The notes below the pieces were generated by a model. It made no database searches and was not told the DNA's origin. It saw only the letters and a program-made list of their open reading frames with translations. DNA of 64,000 nt. It comes from Urophycis tenuis (taxonomy: Eukaryota > Chordata > Actinopteri > Gadiformes > Phycidae). Every line of letters starts with the position of its first letter. Position 1 is the first letter of the stretch. The position numbers and the translations under genes are program-made. Location of the stretch: assembly GCA_036785325.1 (NCBI GenBank), contig JAXIVH010000031.1:527001-591000 (forward strand), read 5' to 3'. This document shows, one piece after another, positions 45,818-55,423 of the stretch.

Positions 45818-45902
45818 CTTATCTATGTAAACAGGATAGTCTTTGGACACCAAGTGCTTGCATCTCTCTCTGTCTCCAATGATTTTACGGAACTCGAAGA
45901 TT
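45818..45902 (-). CDS. abhd18: abhd18 exon (85 bp), most 5' exon seen
   Basis: The first base completes a codon split from the upstream exon. It then encodes IFEFRKIIGDRERCKHLVSK and DYPVYIDK, 28 codons, ending phase 0. FEFRKIIG and DYPVxIDK are hallmark ABHD18 stretches near the N-terminus (about residues 32-60 of vertebrate proteins). The acceptor is ttttccaacag before 45902; the donor is AAG|GTACAA at 45817. The upstream exon, with the start codon, was not found between 45903 and 64000. Confidence 0.95.
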
Positions 45903-46190
45903 CTGTTGGAAAAATAACAATAATAAGTTACTTTAAATGTGTAATGTTAGATATTTCTTATTTCATTTGAAAGACAAGTAAATTTACAATATTGCTGTAG
46001 AGTAACTTGTTGCTAATTACATACTTTTGCGTTAATTTCACTAAAATAACCCAAGAAGTACAACTAGGCATTGCAAAATGAAAGAGAAAAATACAACACA
46101 ATATTTGTATTGTATTTTAAGGGTTTGACTATGACAGTTTACATCCATACTTTTTTTCACAACTCTACTGTGCAGTAGATTACAAAATAA
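45903..46190. other. abhd18 intron start
   Basis: AT-rich intronic sequence ending at the hAT target site CAAAATAA (46183-46190). Confidence 0.5.
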
Positions 46191-46442
46191 TAGGGGTGTG
46201 CAAAAAATTGATTTGTATTCGTATCGCGATTCAAGCTCTTCCGATTCAAAATCGATTCATAGAATTCCAAATATCGATTCATATAAATTTTGTTTTTGTT
46301 GTGTAATGGCGTTTATAATGAGTTTAGCTCGCCATAACCACAGGTGGCGCTGCGGCGAATTCACACTGATACCTGGGCACTCTTGCCATCATCAAAAGAA
46401 CGAGTGCAGCAGAGGTAGTTCAGTTAGCGGCTCAGTCTAACA

Positions 46443-47779
46443 ATGGCGAACGTAACAGAGAGAATTATTCAACCTGCTCCATCCTCATTGACGGCGAGAG
46501 TTTGGGCACATTTCGGCTTTTATAGCCTCGAGGGGAAGACGGAACTAGACAAGAATCATGCTGTATGCAGGCTTTGCAAAGCGAAAGTTAAGTATGTGGG
46601 GAACACCACAAACTTGAGAACTCATATGGTACGACATCACCCAAAGATTAACATTAAAGACGTGGACGAACAACAACCTGTGCCTGACAGGCCAGTCAAC
46701 CAACGCACTCCGTTTCAATGCTCTAAGCTCCCACGAACTCGGAACGGGCAAAGAAAATAACTAAAGCCATAGCCTATTGCATTTCAAAAGATTTGCGCCC
46801 CTACAGCATGGTAGAGAATGAAGGCTTTCGATATATGATGCACACCATTGAGCCTAAGTATACTATACCATCCCGTCGCCTTTTTACGGAAAAAGCGATA
46901 CCTCAACTGTATCAAGAGACTAAGGTACAGGTCACGGGGGGCTTACAGAAAGCAACACGAGTTGCCTTGACCTGCGATGCTTGGACATCAAGAGCAGTTC
47001 AATCATATGTCACCTTCACCGCTCATTATATCACCGATTGCTGAAAACTTGAGAATTGTGTTCTGCAAACTCGCGTAATGCATGAGAGCCATACAGGAGC
47101 AAATATGAATGAGATGTTTCAGACTGTTGCCCAGGAATGGCACCTCACAATCTCCGACCTAGTAATCGTCACAGATAACGCTTCCAACATGGTAGCTGCT
47201 GCGCTGGTGGGCAACTTCGAGCATGTTAGGTGTTTCGCACACACAATCAACCGCGCCGCTCAGAGAGCTCTGAAACTTCCGACTTTGTCACGTTTGCTGG
47301 GGAGGATTAGGAGAATCACTGGATTTTTTCACCGCAGCACCGGAGCAAGTCATGTCCTTGAACAGAAACAGAAGCTACTCGAACTGCCACCTCACAAGTT
47401 AATAACGGACGTGGTTACCAGATGGAATAGTGCGTTCGATATGATTGAAAGATTTCTCGAGCAACAAGCAGCCATTTGCGCTGCGCTTCTCTCTCCCGAG
47501 GTGAGAAAAAGTGGAGCAGATATCTGTACCCTGAGCGAAGCGGATGTCACCAATGCCGAAGAAATGGCTGTGACCCTGAAGCCAATAAAGCACGCAACCA
47601 ACATCATGTGTGAGGATAGCACACCGACTCTGTCCGTGATTGCTCCATTGCACGCGCAGCTACTCCACGACAAAGAAACGGGCTTCAGTAGTGAAACTCT
47701 AATCTCCCGAGAAGTCAAACAGGCCATTCACGAAGATCTGTCAAAGAGATACTCGACTGTGGCTGAGAAAAACATGCTC
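46443..47779 (+). pseudogene. hAT transposase, N-terminal and catalytic part
   Basis: From ATG at 46443 a BED zinc finger is seen: VWAHFGFYSLEGKTELDKNH, then CRLCKAKVKYVGNTTNLRTH and MVRHH, with C-x2-C and H-x4-5-H ligands. After one frameshift near 46740 the frame gives ITKAIAYCISKDLRPYSMVE, YTIPSRRLFTEKAIPQLYQE and VALTCDAWTSRAVQSYVTFT. This is the first catalytic Asp region of the RNase H-like fold. After a TGA at 47042 it resumes with LVIVTDNASNMVAAA (second Asp), VRCFAHTINRAAQRALKLPT, DVVTRWNSAFDMIERFLEQQ and PIKHATNIMCEDSTPTLSVI. The LINE enters in AEKNM. Defects are few, so the copy died recently. Confidence 0.9.
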
Positions 47780-50700
47780 AACTCAACTTCACTTTATTGT
47801 CGTTGCACAAGAAACACAGAGTGATTTTTGGCAGCGAAATGTCGTTGCTATGGTTTCCGGCAGACACAGAGAATGAGCAGGTGTATTATGTATAAAATAA
47901 AAAATGTAAAAAAAAATGTACAGAAATATAAATATAAAACTATGATAATGTAAATATATAAATAGAGTGCAAATGAACTGGATATAAGTTACGGTAGATA
48001 CAGTATATATACAGACAGTAAAGTGTCAGTGTAGGTTTGGGAATAGGAATGTGGAACATATTAGCAGCAGGGTGGAGATTTCACATTAATAGGGAGTATT
48101 GCACATGTATTGAAAATAGTTCACTGAAATTGGTGGGGGGGGTTATTTGGCATTAAGCAGTCTGATGGCAAGGGGGAAGAAACTTTTGCTGAGTCTGGCT
48201 GTTCTGCAGCGAAAGCTGCGGAACCTTCTGCCAGACGCCAGCCGGGAGAACAGTCCTTGGTGGGGGTGGGTGGGGTCAGAGAGGATCCTGTGGGCTCTGG
48301 ACAAGCAGCGGCTGTCTGCTATGTCTCGGATGGGGGGGAGAGGGGTCCCGATGATCTTCTCCGCTGTCCTCACCACTCTCTGCAAAGGCTTCCAGTCAAT
48401 TGCTCTGCAGCTCCCAGACCAGACGGAGATGCAGCTGGTCAGCAGGCTCTCGATGGTCCCTCTGTAGAAGGTGGTGAGGATGGGAGGGGGGAGGGAGGCT
48501 CTCCTCAGTCGCCGCAGGAAGTGCAGGCGCTGCTGTGCCTTCCTCGCCAGGGAGGAGGTGTGGAGTGACCAGCTGAGGTTGTCGGAGATGTGCACCCCCA
48601 GGAACTTGGTGCTTCTCACAACTTCCACAGCTGTGCCGTTGATGAGGAGGGGCGTGTGGCTGGGTCTGGATCTCCTGAAGTCCACGATGATCTCCTTCGT
48701 TTTATCAACGTTCAGGACCAGGCTGTTCACCTTGCACCAGTCCACCAAGTGTCGCACCTCCTTCCTGTAATCCAGTTCGTTATTGTCCTGAATGAGGCCC
48801 ACAACGGTTGTGTCGTCCGCGTACTTCAGGATGTGGTTGCTGTTGTACCTTGGACGACAGTCGTGGGTCATCAGGGTGAAAAGCAGGGGGCTCAGAACGC
48901 AGCCCTGGGGGGAGCCGGTGTTCAGGGAGATGATACTGGAGGTGTTGTTCCCCACGCGGACAGACTGGGTTCTGTCGGTAAGAAAGTCCAGCAACCAGTT
49001 ACACAGGGGGGTATTGAGTCCCAGGGGCTCCAATTTGCATACCAAGTCCTGGGGGATGATCGTATTGAATGCTGAGCTGAAATCCAGGAACAGCATCCGT
49101 ACGTGGGTGTTCTTCTCCTCCAGGTGCTCCAGGCTCAGATGGAGAGCAGAGGAGATGGCATCCTCAGTGGAGCGGTTGGGCCGGTATGCAAACTGGGCCG
49201 AGTCGAATGATGGGGGGAGTAAAGAGATGATGTGGTCCTTGACAATCCTCTCGAAGCACTTCATGATGGTGGAAGTGAGTGCAACGGGGCGAAAGTCATT
49301 AAAGCATGTGATGGTAGATGTCTTGGGCACTGGAATTATTGTGGCTGACTTGAAGCATGGGGGGACGACGGCCTGCTTCAGTGAGATGTTGAAGATGTCT
49401 GTGAGCACGTGGGCCAGCTGGTCTGCACATTCCTTGATCAGCTGTCCTGGAATATTGTCAGGGCCTGCAGCTTTCCGTGCGTTGACCTTCCTCAGTGCTC
49501 TCCGCACATCAGTGGTTTCGAGCCGGAGAGTCTGTTCATCAGGATGGGGGGTGGCTTTTCTTGCAGGGTTATTGTTCAGAGCTTCAAACCTTCCGAAGAA
49601 GTTATTGAGCTCGTTTAGGAAGCTGATGTCATCTTGGCAGGGTGTGGGTGTGACTTTGTAGTCAGAGACAGTCTGGATGCCCTGCCACAGTCGTCTGGTG
49701 TTGTTGGGGTCCTGGAAGAAGCCTTGGATCTTCTGACTATGGGCACGCTTTGCTACCCTGATGGCACGGTTCAGGTTGGCCCTCGCTGATCTGAGTGCCG
49801 TCTCATCACCATTTTTGAACGCAGCATTGCGCTCCCTCAGTCTCGCAAGCACATCCTTAGTCATCCAAGGTTTCTGATTTGCCCGGGTGATTATTGTCTT
49901 CGTGACTGTAACTCCCTCCATGCACCACTGAATGTAGTCCATCACAGATGCAGCATACTCCTCCACATTGGTGTGTTGGTTGACTGTTGCAGCCTCTCTG
50001 AACATGCTCCATTCAGTGCACTCAAAACAGTCCTGCAGTGCAGACATAGCTCCTTCAGGCCACACTCTCACCTTCTTCACAGCAGGCTTTCCCCTGATGA
50101 GCAGGGGCTGGTATGCGGGAATTAGCATAACAGAGAGATGATCTGAGGAGCCCAGGTGGGGGCGGGGGGCTGCTCTGAATGCCTTCTTGATGTTAGTGTA
50201 AACCAAGTCCAGTGTGTTCTGCCCTCTGGTAGCAAAATCCACATGCTGATAAAAACTGGGAAGCACAGTCTTCATGTTGGCCTGATTAAAGTCCCCCGCA
50301 ACATTAAAGACGCCCTCCGGCTGTGTGGATTGCATGTCATTGATGACACGGTAGAGAACACTCAGGGCTTGTTTTGTGTCGGCACTGGGTGGAATATAAA
50401 CAGCAACGATGGTGATGCTGGTGAATTCTCGGGGCAGGTAGAAAGGTCTGCATCTCACAACCATAAACTCTATGTCCACAGAGCAATGGCTGGAGATCAG
50501 TGTGGCGTTATTACACCAGCTGTTATTGGTATAGATGCAGACACCTCCCCCCCGAGTTTTACCTGTGAGAGCATGGCTCCTGTCGGATCTGAATGTTGTT
50601 AGCCCTCCCAGGCTAATGGCGGTATCAGGGACAGATGAGTTGAGCCACGTCTCGGTGAAAATGAAAATGCAGCAGTTTCTTGTCTCCCTTTTGGTGTTTA

Positions 50701-51148
50701 TGTCCAGCTTCAGGTAGTCCAGTTTGTTTTCTAGGGAGCGAACGTTGGCGAGCAGGACTGATGGAAGCGGCGATCGGAACGGGTTAGCTTTAAGCTTAGC
50801 TTTAAGTCCGCCGCGACAACCGCGCTTCTGTTTCCTCTCGCACCGCCTCCGATGGCTCCGCGGGCGGCCTAAGCTGAGGGGAGACTCCGCTGCTTTGTAG
50901 GCCGATGGGTCTGACCGGCGTAGCAGACCGAGGCTCTGTAAAACGTTCCGAGTCTCCGGGTTTACATAATCTAAAGTGCCAGATTTGCACAACCTAATCA
51001 TGACCTGCCGGTCATATACTGTTCTAACGCAGTTTCGATGACGAATACACCGATTTTTATGTCGGTATTAGCGATAAAGTGGCTTTGTTGCTGGAAGCCG
51101 AAGCAGCCGCAGCCGTACAGGGCGCCGCCATCTTTTTTTTTTTTTTTT
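47780..51148 (-). mobile_element. LINE with intact ORF inserted in the hAT transposase
   Basis: The target duplication TGCTC is at 47775-47779 and 51149-51153. Its removal restores the transposase reading AEKNMLYTASTLDPRF. The 3' end on minus is 'gcaacgacaataaagtgaag' followed by 'ttgagtt'. The 5' end carries a run of A (plus-strand T at 51132-51148) before GATGGCGGCGCCC. The full-length insertion is about 3.37 kb. Confidence 0.9.
48143..51001 (-). CDS. LINE ORF2: endonuclease and reverse transcriptase, 952 codons, intact
   Basis: The product nicks genomic DNA and reverse-transcribes its own RNA at the nick. The ATG at 51001 opens a basic leader (SHRRRCERKQKRGCRGGLKA, residues 49-68). The apurinic-type endonuclease follows at about 84-292, with NVRSLENK, the catalytic Glu in TETWL (116-120), GDFNQAN (236-242) and SSDH (285-288). 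A linker with KPWMTKDVLARLRERNAAFK comes next. The reverse transcriptase at about 500-780 has FNDFRPVALTSTIMKCFERI, LFLDFSSAFNTI, TGSPQGCVLSPLLF and the catalytic YADD (727-730). The C-terminus ends FRSFRCRTARLSKSFFPLAI. No stop and no missing catalytic residue, so the copy is potentially competent. A separate ORF1 is not seen. Assigned to the L2/CR1/Rex1-type group; exact clade unproven. Confidence 0.92.
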   Translation of the reverse strand: MIRLCKSGTLDYVNPETRNVLQSLGLLRRSDPSAYKAAESPLSLGRPRSHRRRCERKQKRGCRGGLKAKLKANPFRSPLPSVLLANVRSLENKLDYLKLDINTKRETRNCCIFIFTETWLNSSVPDTAISLGGLTTFRSDRSHALTGKTRGGGVCIYTNNSWCNNATLISSHCSVDIEFMVVRCRPFYLPREFTSITIVAVYIPPSADTKQALSVLYRVINDMQSTQPEGVFNVAGDFNQANMKTVLPSFYQHVDFATRGQNTLDLVYTNIKKAFRAAPRPHLGSSDHLSVMLIPAYQPLLIRGKPAVKKVRVWPEGAMSALQDCFECTEWSMFREAATVNQHTNVEEYAASVMDYIQWCMEGVTVTKTIITRANQKPWMTKDVLARLRERNAAFKNGDETALRSARANLNRAIRVAKRAHSQKIQGFFQDPNNTRRLWQGIQTVSDYKVTPTPCQDDISFLNELNNFFGRFEALNNNPARKATPHPDEQTLRLETTDVRRALRKVNARKAAGPDNIPGQLIKECADQLAHVLTDIFNISLKQAVVPPCFKSATIIPVPKTSTITCFNDFRPVALTSTIMKCFERIVKDHIISLLPPSFDSAQFAYRPNRSTEDAISSALHLSLEHLEEKNTHVRMLFLDFSSAFNTIIPQDLVCKLEPLGLNTPLCNWLLDFLTDRTQSVRVGNNTSSIISLNTGSPQGCVLSPLLFTLMTHDCRPRYNSNHILKYADDTTVVGLIQDNNELDYRKEVRHLVDWCKVNSLVLNVDKTKEIIVDFRRSRPSHTPLLINGTAVEVVRSTKFLGVHISDNLSWSLHTSSLARKAQQRLHFLRRLRRASLPPPILTTFYRGTIESLLTSCISVWSGSCRAIDWKPLQRVVRTAEKIIGTPLPPIRDIADSRCLSRAHRILSDPTHPHQGLFSRLASGRRFRSFRCRTARLSKSFFPLAIRLLNAK

Positions 51149-52017
51149 TGCTCTACACAGCTTCTACTTTGGACCCAAGATTTAGAGCCCTTCCATTTCT
51201 ATCCCAAGATGAGCAGCATGGCATACAATCCAAAGTGATAGCTGAAGCTGCAGCACTTGAGGTAATCATTTCTATCTTTAACAATAACGCATGTAAAGAA
51301 ATGTTATGAAGATGTATTCATTCACAATTATATTTAACAACATAATTAGCTTATAATACAGATTTCATTAGCACAACCATACACATTATGTGTGTGTGTG
51401 TGTGTGTGTGTGTAATGAATGTTACTTGTGGAGAGATGCACCAATTTCAGATGTATTCCATTTTATCTTGTAGTGGGACCTAGTTGTTTTATGTAAGGGA
51501 TAATAACACTGAACTTGGAATTCAAATATGAGGCTCATTTTTTGATTGCGATTTCTTTTATGATCTTTCACTGCAGCAAGAGATGGAGCCTAAGGATTAT
51601 GCTGAGCCAAGTGGCCCAGATGAAGAGCTAAATGATGAAGGCCCTCCTGAACCCAACAGGAGATGTTCTTCACTGGAGAGCTTGTTAGGCAAGACATTCA
51701 GTGATGCCGGGGCGGTCCCTAAATCCGCCAACACCAGAGCTGAGGAGGAGATGAAAAAGTATCTGGAAACCTCCCCATTATCACTCCCAGAAGACCCCCT
51801 CGTCTGGTGGAGGAGCCATGAGACGGTCTTTCCCCTCCTGGCTAAGTTAGCTAAGCGCTATTTATGCATCCCTGGTACAAGTGTTGCTTCAGAGAGAGTG
51901 TTCTCAACTGCTGGGGACATAATAACGGCACAGCGGAGCATGCTCACACCAGAGCATGTAGACCAACTTCTGTTTCTTCAGAAGAATTTACACATTCCTG
52001 CTAGTGGTGGACCATGA
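51149..52017 (+). pseudogene. hAT transposase, C-terminal part with intron
   Basis: After the LINE the frame resumes LYTASTLDPRFRALPFLSQD and QSKVIAEAAALE, then a donor GTAATC at about 51262. The next exon starts after 'tttcactgcag' at 51577 and reads QEMEPKDYAEPSGPDEELND, SSLESLLGKTFSDA, RAEEEMKKYLETSPLSLPED, PLVWWRSHETVFPLLAKLAK, RYLCIPGTSVASERVFSTAG and LTPEHVDQLLFLQKNLHIPA. The last blocks are the intact HATC dimerisation domain. Inclusion of a spliced intron fits ZBED-like transposases. This part has no stop. Confidence 0.88.
51388..51412. repeat. (TG)n microsatellite
   Basis: Inside the hAT transposase intron. Further CA tracts at about 52143-52163 and 52249-52270 lie in the hAT 3' region. 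Confidence 0.9.
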
Positions 52018-52924
52018 ACTGTACACACACATACACTTACATGTTATTTTTAGTTCTGTTGAATGGACTGTTGCCATTTCTAAAAAGTTAATTTGAGGTA
52101 GTTCAGTTGAACACAACATTCAACCTGGTAGCTGATGCACCAACACACACACACACACACACACTGACATGGGTGATAATGTTCCTGTGACATGTACGCA
52201 CAAATACACACATACATACACTGATATGAGTGATAATGTTCCCGTGACATGTACACACACACACACACACTGAAATTGAATGTATGGCCAAAGCTTGGCT
52301 CTTTGCAGTTTTCAGTTACAAAACATTCTATTTTTGTATGAAGAGAAGATATATAAAGTACTATCAAGCTGCATTTAATTTGCTGTCTTTCTTTTTGTTT
52401 GAATTCCTACAATCATATGGGAAAAGTAACTACATTTTCATACTGTGAATCGTTTTTTTTTTTTAATTGAGAATCGTTTTTGAATCGAAAATCGAGAATC
52501 GAAAATCGTTTTTTCGAAAATCGATTATGAATCGAATCTTGAGCCTACAAATCGATATCGAATCGAATCGTGACATTTTCTGAATTGTGCACCCCTAAAA
52601 AATAAACACAAAGGCCTGTAAATCCCAATGATTGAAATACAACCTTTGGGTTGTCGTCTATACATGTATTAGTAAGGGGGCCAAAACTGATATTAGTACT
52701 TTGTCAGACACTTTTTGGTACGAGCATACAACCTATCCAGTATTAATATTTTTTTTTTTAATTCACCCGTAAACATGTGTTTTAGCCAGGTTGTCAGCTT
52801 AGAAAATGTTTTTGTCCATTTTAACACCATATTCTTAAAAGTGGTAATTGCTTCCTCTTTCTTCCATGTCCCTGCTGTACTTTTGGGCAAATGTGCAATA
52901 TAATCAAATTTATGTGCAAGCATG

Positions 52925-54970
52925 ATGTTTAGAAAATAATAATCATGTCGCAGACATGGGACATCTGGCACAGACGGCACCACGGGTCTACCAGTGCTTC
53001 CTAGATGGTGATTTTGTAGCCAAACACAGCTTTTCAACAAGGTGCCATTTGATCTTTGCAGTGAGCACATTGACAAAACCGGAAAGGTTGCTGGAGGATT
53101 GGTAGGTATCACTCAAAATGAGACAGCTAGAAACCGCTGGCCCATCACCTACAATGAACGTGCATCTATATTACAGGACACTAGATCCCTGTTTGGACTG
53201 ACACATGATGTAGAAGATGATGAAGACAACCACAAAGACTGCCTTCCATCAAGACTCAGAAGGGATAATGATGATGTCATTCAACTTGTAGATCAATTCT
53301 AGAGATATCATGTCTTCCCAACTGGAGAATATGTATGAGTTGGTGTCTTTGACAACTGGTGATGTTGCTTCAGAAGATATACTAAAACTACTAACTTCCA
53401 TAACAGCCTCACAAAGAGAAAACTCAAAACATTCTCAAATCTTTACAGAACAGATACCAAACTCGGAAAACTCAAATCCAAGTGTGAAGCCTGACAGGGA
53501 TATTTTCCATTGCATCATTGTATCTAAGGACAGCGGCAGAGAGTTTAACATAGATGGGCTTCTCCAAGAGAAAATGTGTGCAATCCTTGCCACAACAGAG
53601 TCAGAGCTCAGACCTACTAGCAAAGCTGACTTTGCCACCATACTACAAGCTGGTGCAAAAGAGGCAGGGATAAGTCCATCTCTTGTGAGAACATGCACTA
53701 TCATTGATGGGATGGCTTTATTAAGAGCAATAGGAAAACCTCAAAATGCATCAACCTTTGGGGATTATGCTGACATTTTCATACAGAAAGTGACAGTGGC
53801 AATCTACATGGGAACATTACTAGAGTGGATCTAGTCTTTGAACAGTACCTACAGAACTCCAAAAAGGGTGGAATAAGAGCAAAACGCAGCAACACTAGAC
53901 ACAACTAATTTCTATTGAACTTTAAAGGCATGTCATTCAGTATGGTCTTGAAATTGTAATAGTATTGTAAAAAGTAGTGGATTTGATGATGCTGAAAAAG
54001 TGGCAACGGCAGCTGGGATTGATGTTTCCCACCTACGGGCTGCACATGAAGAAGCAGATACCCGCATATTGCTGCATGCTGTTGATGCCACAACCAAAGG
54101 ATATGAAAGGCTCATTATTCAGTGCAGCGACACAGATGTACTGTTGTTGCTTCTTGTGTTTGCACACCTGATGAGCCCAGAAATTTGGATGAAAGCAGGA
54201 ACTGCCAATAAGCCACGCTACATTAAAGTGCATGATATCAAAATGTCAAATGAGATTCTGAATGGTCTGTTGGCATTTACGTTTAGGGCATTTAGCAGAC
54301 ACCTTTATCCAAAGTGACTTACAAAGAGTACATTTGTCAGAAGGTGAAACATTTAATTGCTGCTACTACAGTAAGAAAGTCCGAAGAACAAGTTTCAAGC
54401 ATTTAAATTGCTAGGTTAACCATTGCATGTCATGCCATCACTGGATGTGACACTACCAATCAGTTCACTGGAATAGGAAAAAGGACGGTGTGGAAAGTGT
54501 TCCAGCAGTGCCCTCATCTTCTCCACAACTTTGGTGAGGATGAAGTAGCAAGTCTAGCTATATTATCCTCAGCAGAACAGTTTGTCTGCAAACTTTATGA
54601 TCCAAAATCGACCAGCACTTCAATCCATGAAGTTCGCTGTGCCCTGTTTCGGAAAGTGAAAGCCAATGTGGATACTTTACCACCAACTCAGGATGCCTTG
54701 TCTCTGCACCTCATGAGGGCCCACGATGAGGTGGAAACAGTCACTAGTGACACATCCATAGTTGCCCTCACCAACCAGTTGTGGTTGGCACATGATGGAT
54801 GGAATGCTTGTCCCCCAGCTTTTAATCAAATAACCTGTACAGGCCAGGTGCTTGGAGATGACAATATGTGGATGCAAGGAAAGTGGAAGTCAGTTCAGTA
54901 CCAGGCAGTGTCAATGGCGTGTATTATTTTGCAGTGGGGCATGTGGGTGTGCCTGTGCAGCTTGGTGCAA
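52925..54970 (+). pseudogene. decayed ORF of a multi-copy family with XPG/PIN-like motif (possibly Academ-type transposon)
   Basis: Frames in order: MGHLAQTAPRVYQCFLDGDF (52950-53010); FDLCSEHIDKTGKVAGGLVG, ITQNETARNRWPITYNERAS (53045-53165); ELVSLTTGDVASEDI; RTCTIIDGMALLRAIGKPQN (53690). After a frameshift comes ITRVDLVFEQYLQNSKKGGI, then RAAHEEADTRILLHAVDATT and LIIQCSDTDVLLLLL (54030-54160), and HAITGCDTTNQFTGIGKRTV, WKVFQQCPHLLHNFGEDEVA, VDTLPPTQDALSLHLMRAH. HEEADTR followed by SDTDVLLLL resembles the acidic clusters of XPG/PIN nucleases. This order is familiar from long uncharacterised proteins repeated in fish and invertebrate genomes, often ending in a Cys-rich CXC domain, which is not visible here. 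Two or more frameshifts, a stop at 53300, an internal deletion near 53900 and a SINE at 54277 show it is dead. Confidence 0.6.
54277..54427 (-). mobile_element. SINE tail fragment inserted in the decayed ORF
   Basis: Read on minus it gives 'tgtaagtcactttggataaa' and 'gtgtctgctaaatgcc', the conserved SINE 3' module. It separates LLAF from HAITGCDTT of the host ORF, which are adjacent in the family. Confidence 0.65.
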
Positions 54971-55423
54971 GAATAATCAGGTACTCAAATCAATATTATT
55001 TGGCATGATATTGTTTTTCCTAGATTAGATTTATATTATGCTTTTGGGGTAAAGCATGTTTTGTATTGGGAAGGTATTCATTATCAAAACAGTAAACTAT
55101 TCTTTTATGTCCCTGACCAGGACTCAGACTGAGCACATGGCCATGGTCCCTGGGTGCCTTCTGTTGGCTGCCTACCTGAGTGCCACTGCTTGGATGGGGA
55201 AAAACATACCTTTGCCATAGGACTATTACATAGTTATTACGACTAACTATTTACTAACCCCTAACCCTAAAGAAGTGAGAAAACAGTTATATTAGGATGG
55301 AATTAATAACTATAGTGATAGGTCAATTAAATATTTGTGTTACAACCTGGTACATTAATGAAGTCAAATAGCACCATAGACCACCATCTAGAGTTCTACA
55401 TTTCTACCTGGACTTTTTAAGTA
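54971..55423. other. no gene seen
   Basis: AT-rich sequence with no recognisable exon. It ends where LINE similarity begins. Confidence 0.4.

Larger units (their letters stand above)
20502..45902 (-). other. abhd18: abhd18 gene, six internal coding exons in window
   Basis: ABHD18 is an alpha/beta-hydrolase-fold protein of about 460 residues in vertebrates. It has been reported recently as a mitochondrial lipid hydrolase linked to cardiolipin remodelling; that role comes from the literature as I remember it, not from the sequence. Six consecutive exons are visible, from IFEFRKIIG to GISMGGY, about 170 codons. Every junction keeps phase (1/0, 0/0, 0/2, 2/0, 0/1, 1/2, 2/0 boundaries as read) and no stop occurs. 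Five of the exon flanks use GT-AG introns and one pair an AT-AC intron. The first coding exon and all exons after the nucleophile elbow were not found. Introns are 9-11 kb where LINEs landed, and under 0.5 kb otherwise. The gene looks functional, with orthology inferred from recalled vertebrate sequence. Confidence 0.9.
46191..52597 (+). mobile_element. BED-finger hAT transposon, interrupted by a LINE
   Basis: The ends TAGGGGTGTGCAA (46191) and TTGTGCACCCCTA (52597) are inverted repeats with two mismatches. The flanks CAAAATAA (46183-46190) and AAAAATAA (52598-52605) are an 8-bp duplication with one mismatch. Dense 'aatcgattc' and 'gaatcgaat' subterminal repeats are present at both ends. It encodes a transposase in at least two exons (46443-47779 and 51149-52017). 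The LINE at 47780-51148 interrupts it. Own length is about 3.0 kb, that of an autonomous parent. Confidence 0.9.

Noticed and set aside
52693..53112. 139-codon minus-strand ORF
   Set aside because: It is largely the shadow of the plus-strand FLDGDF / AGGLVGIT frame, which matches a known protein order.
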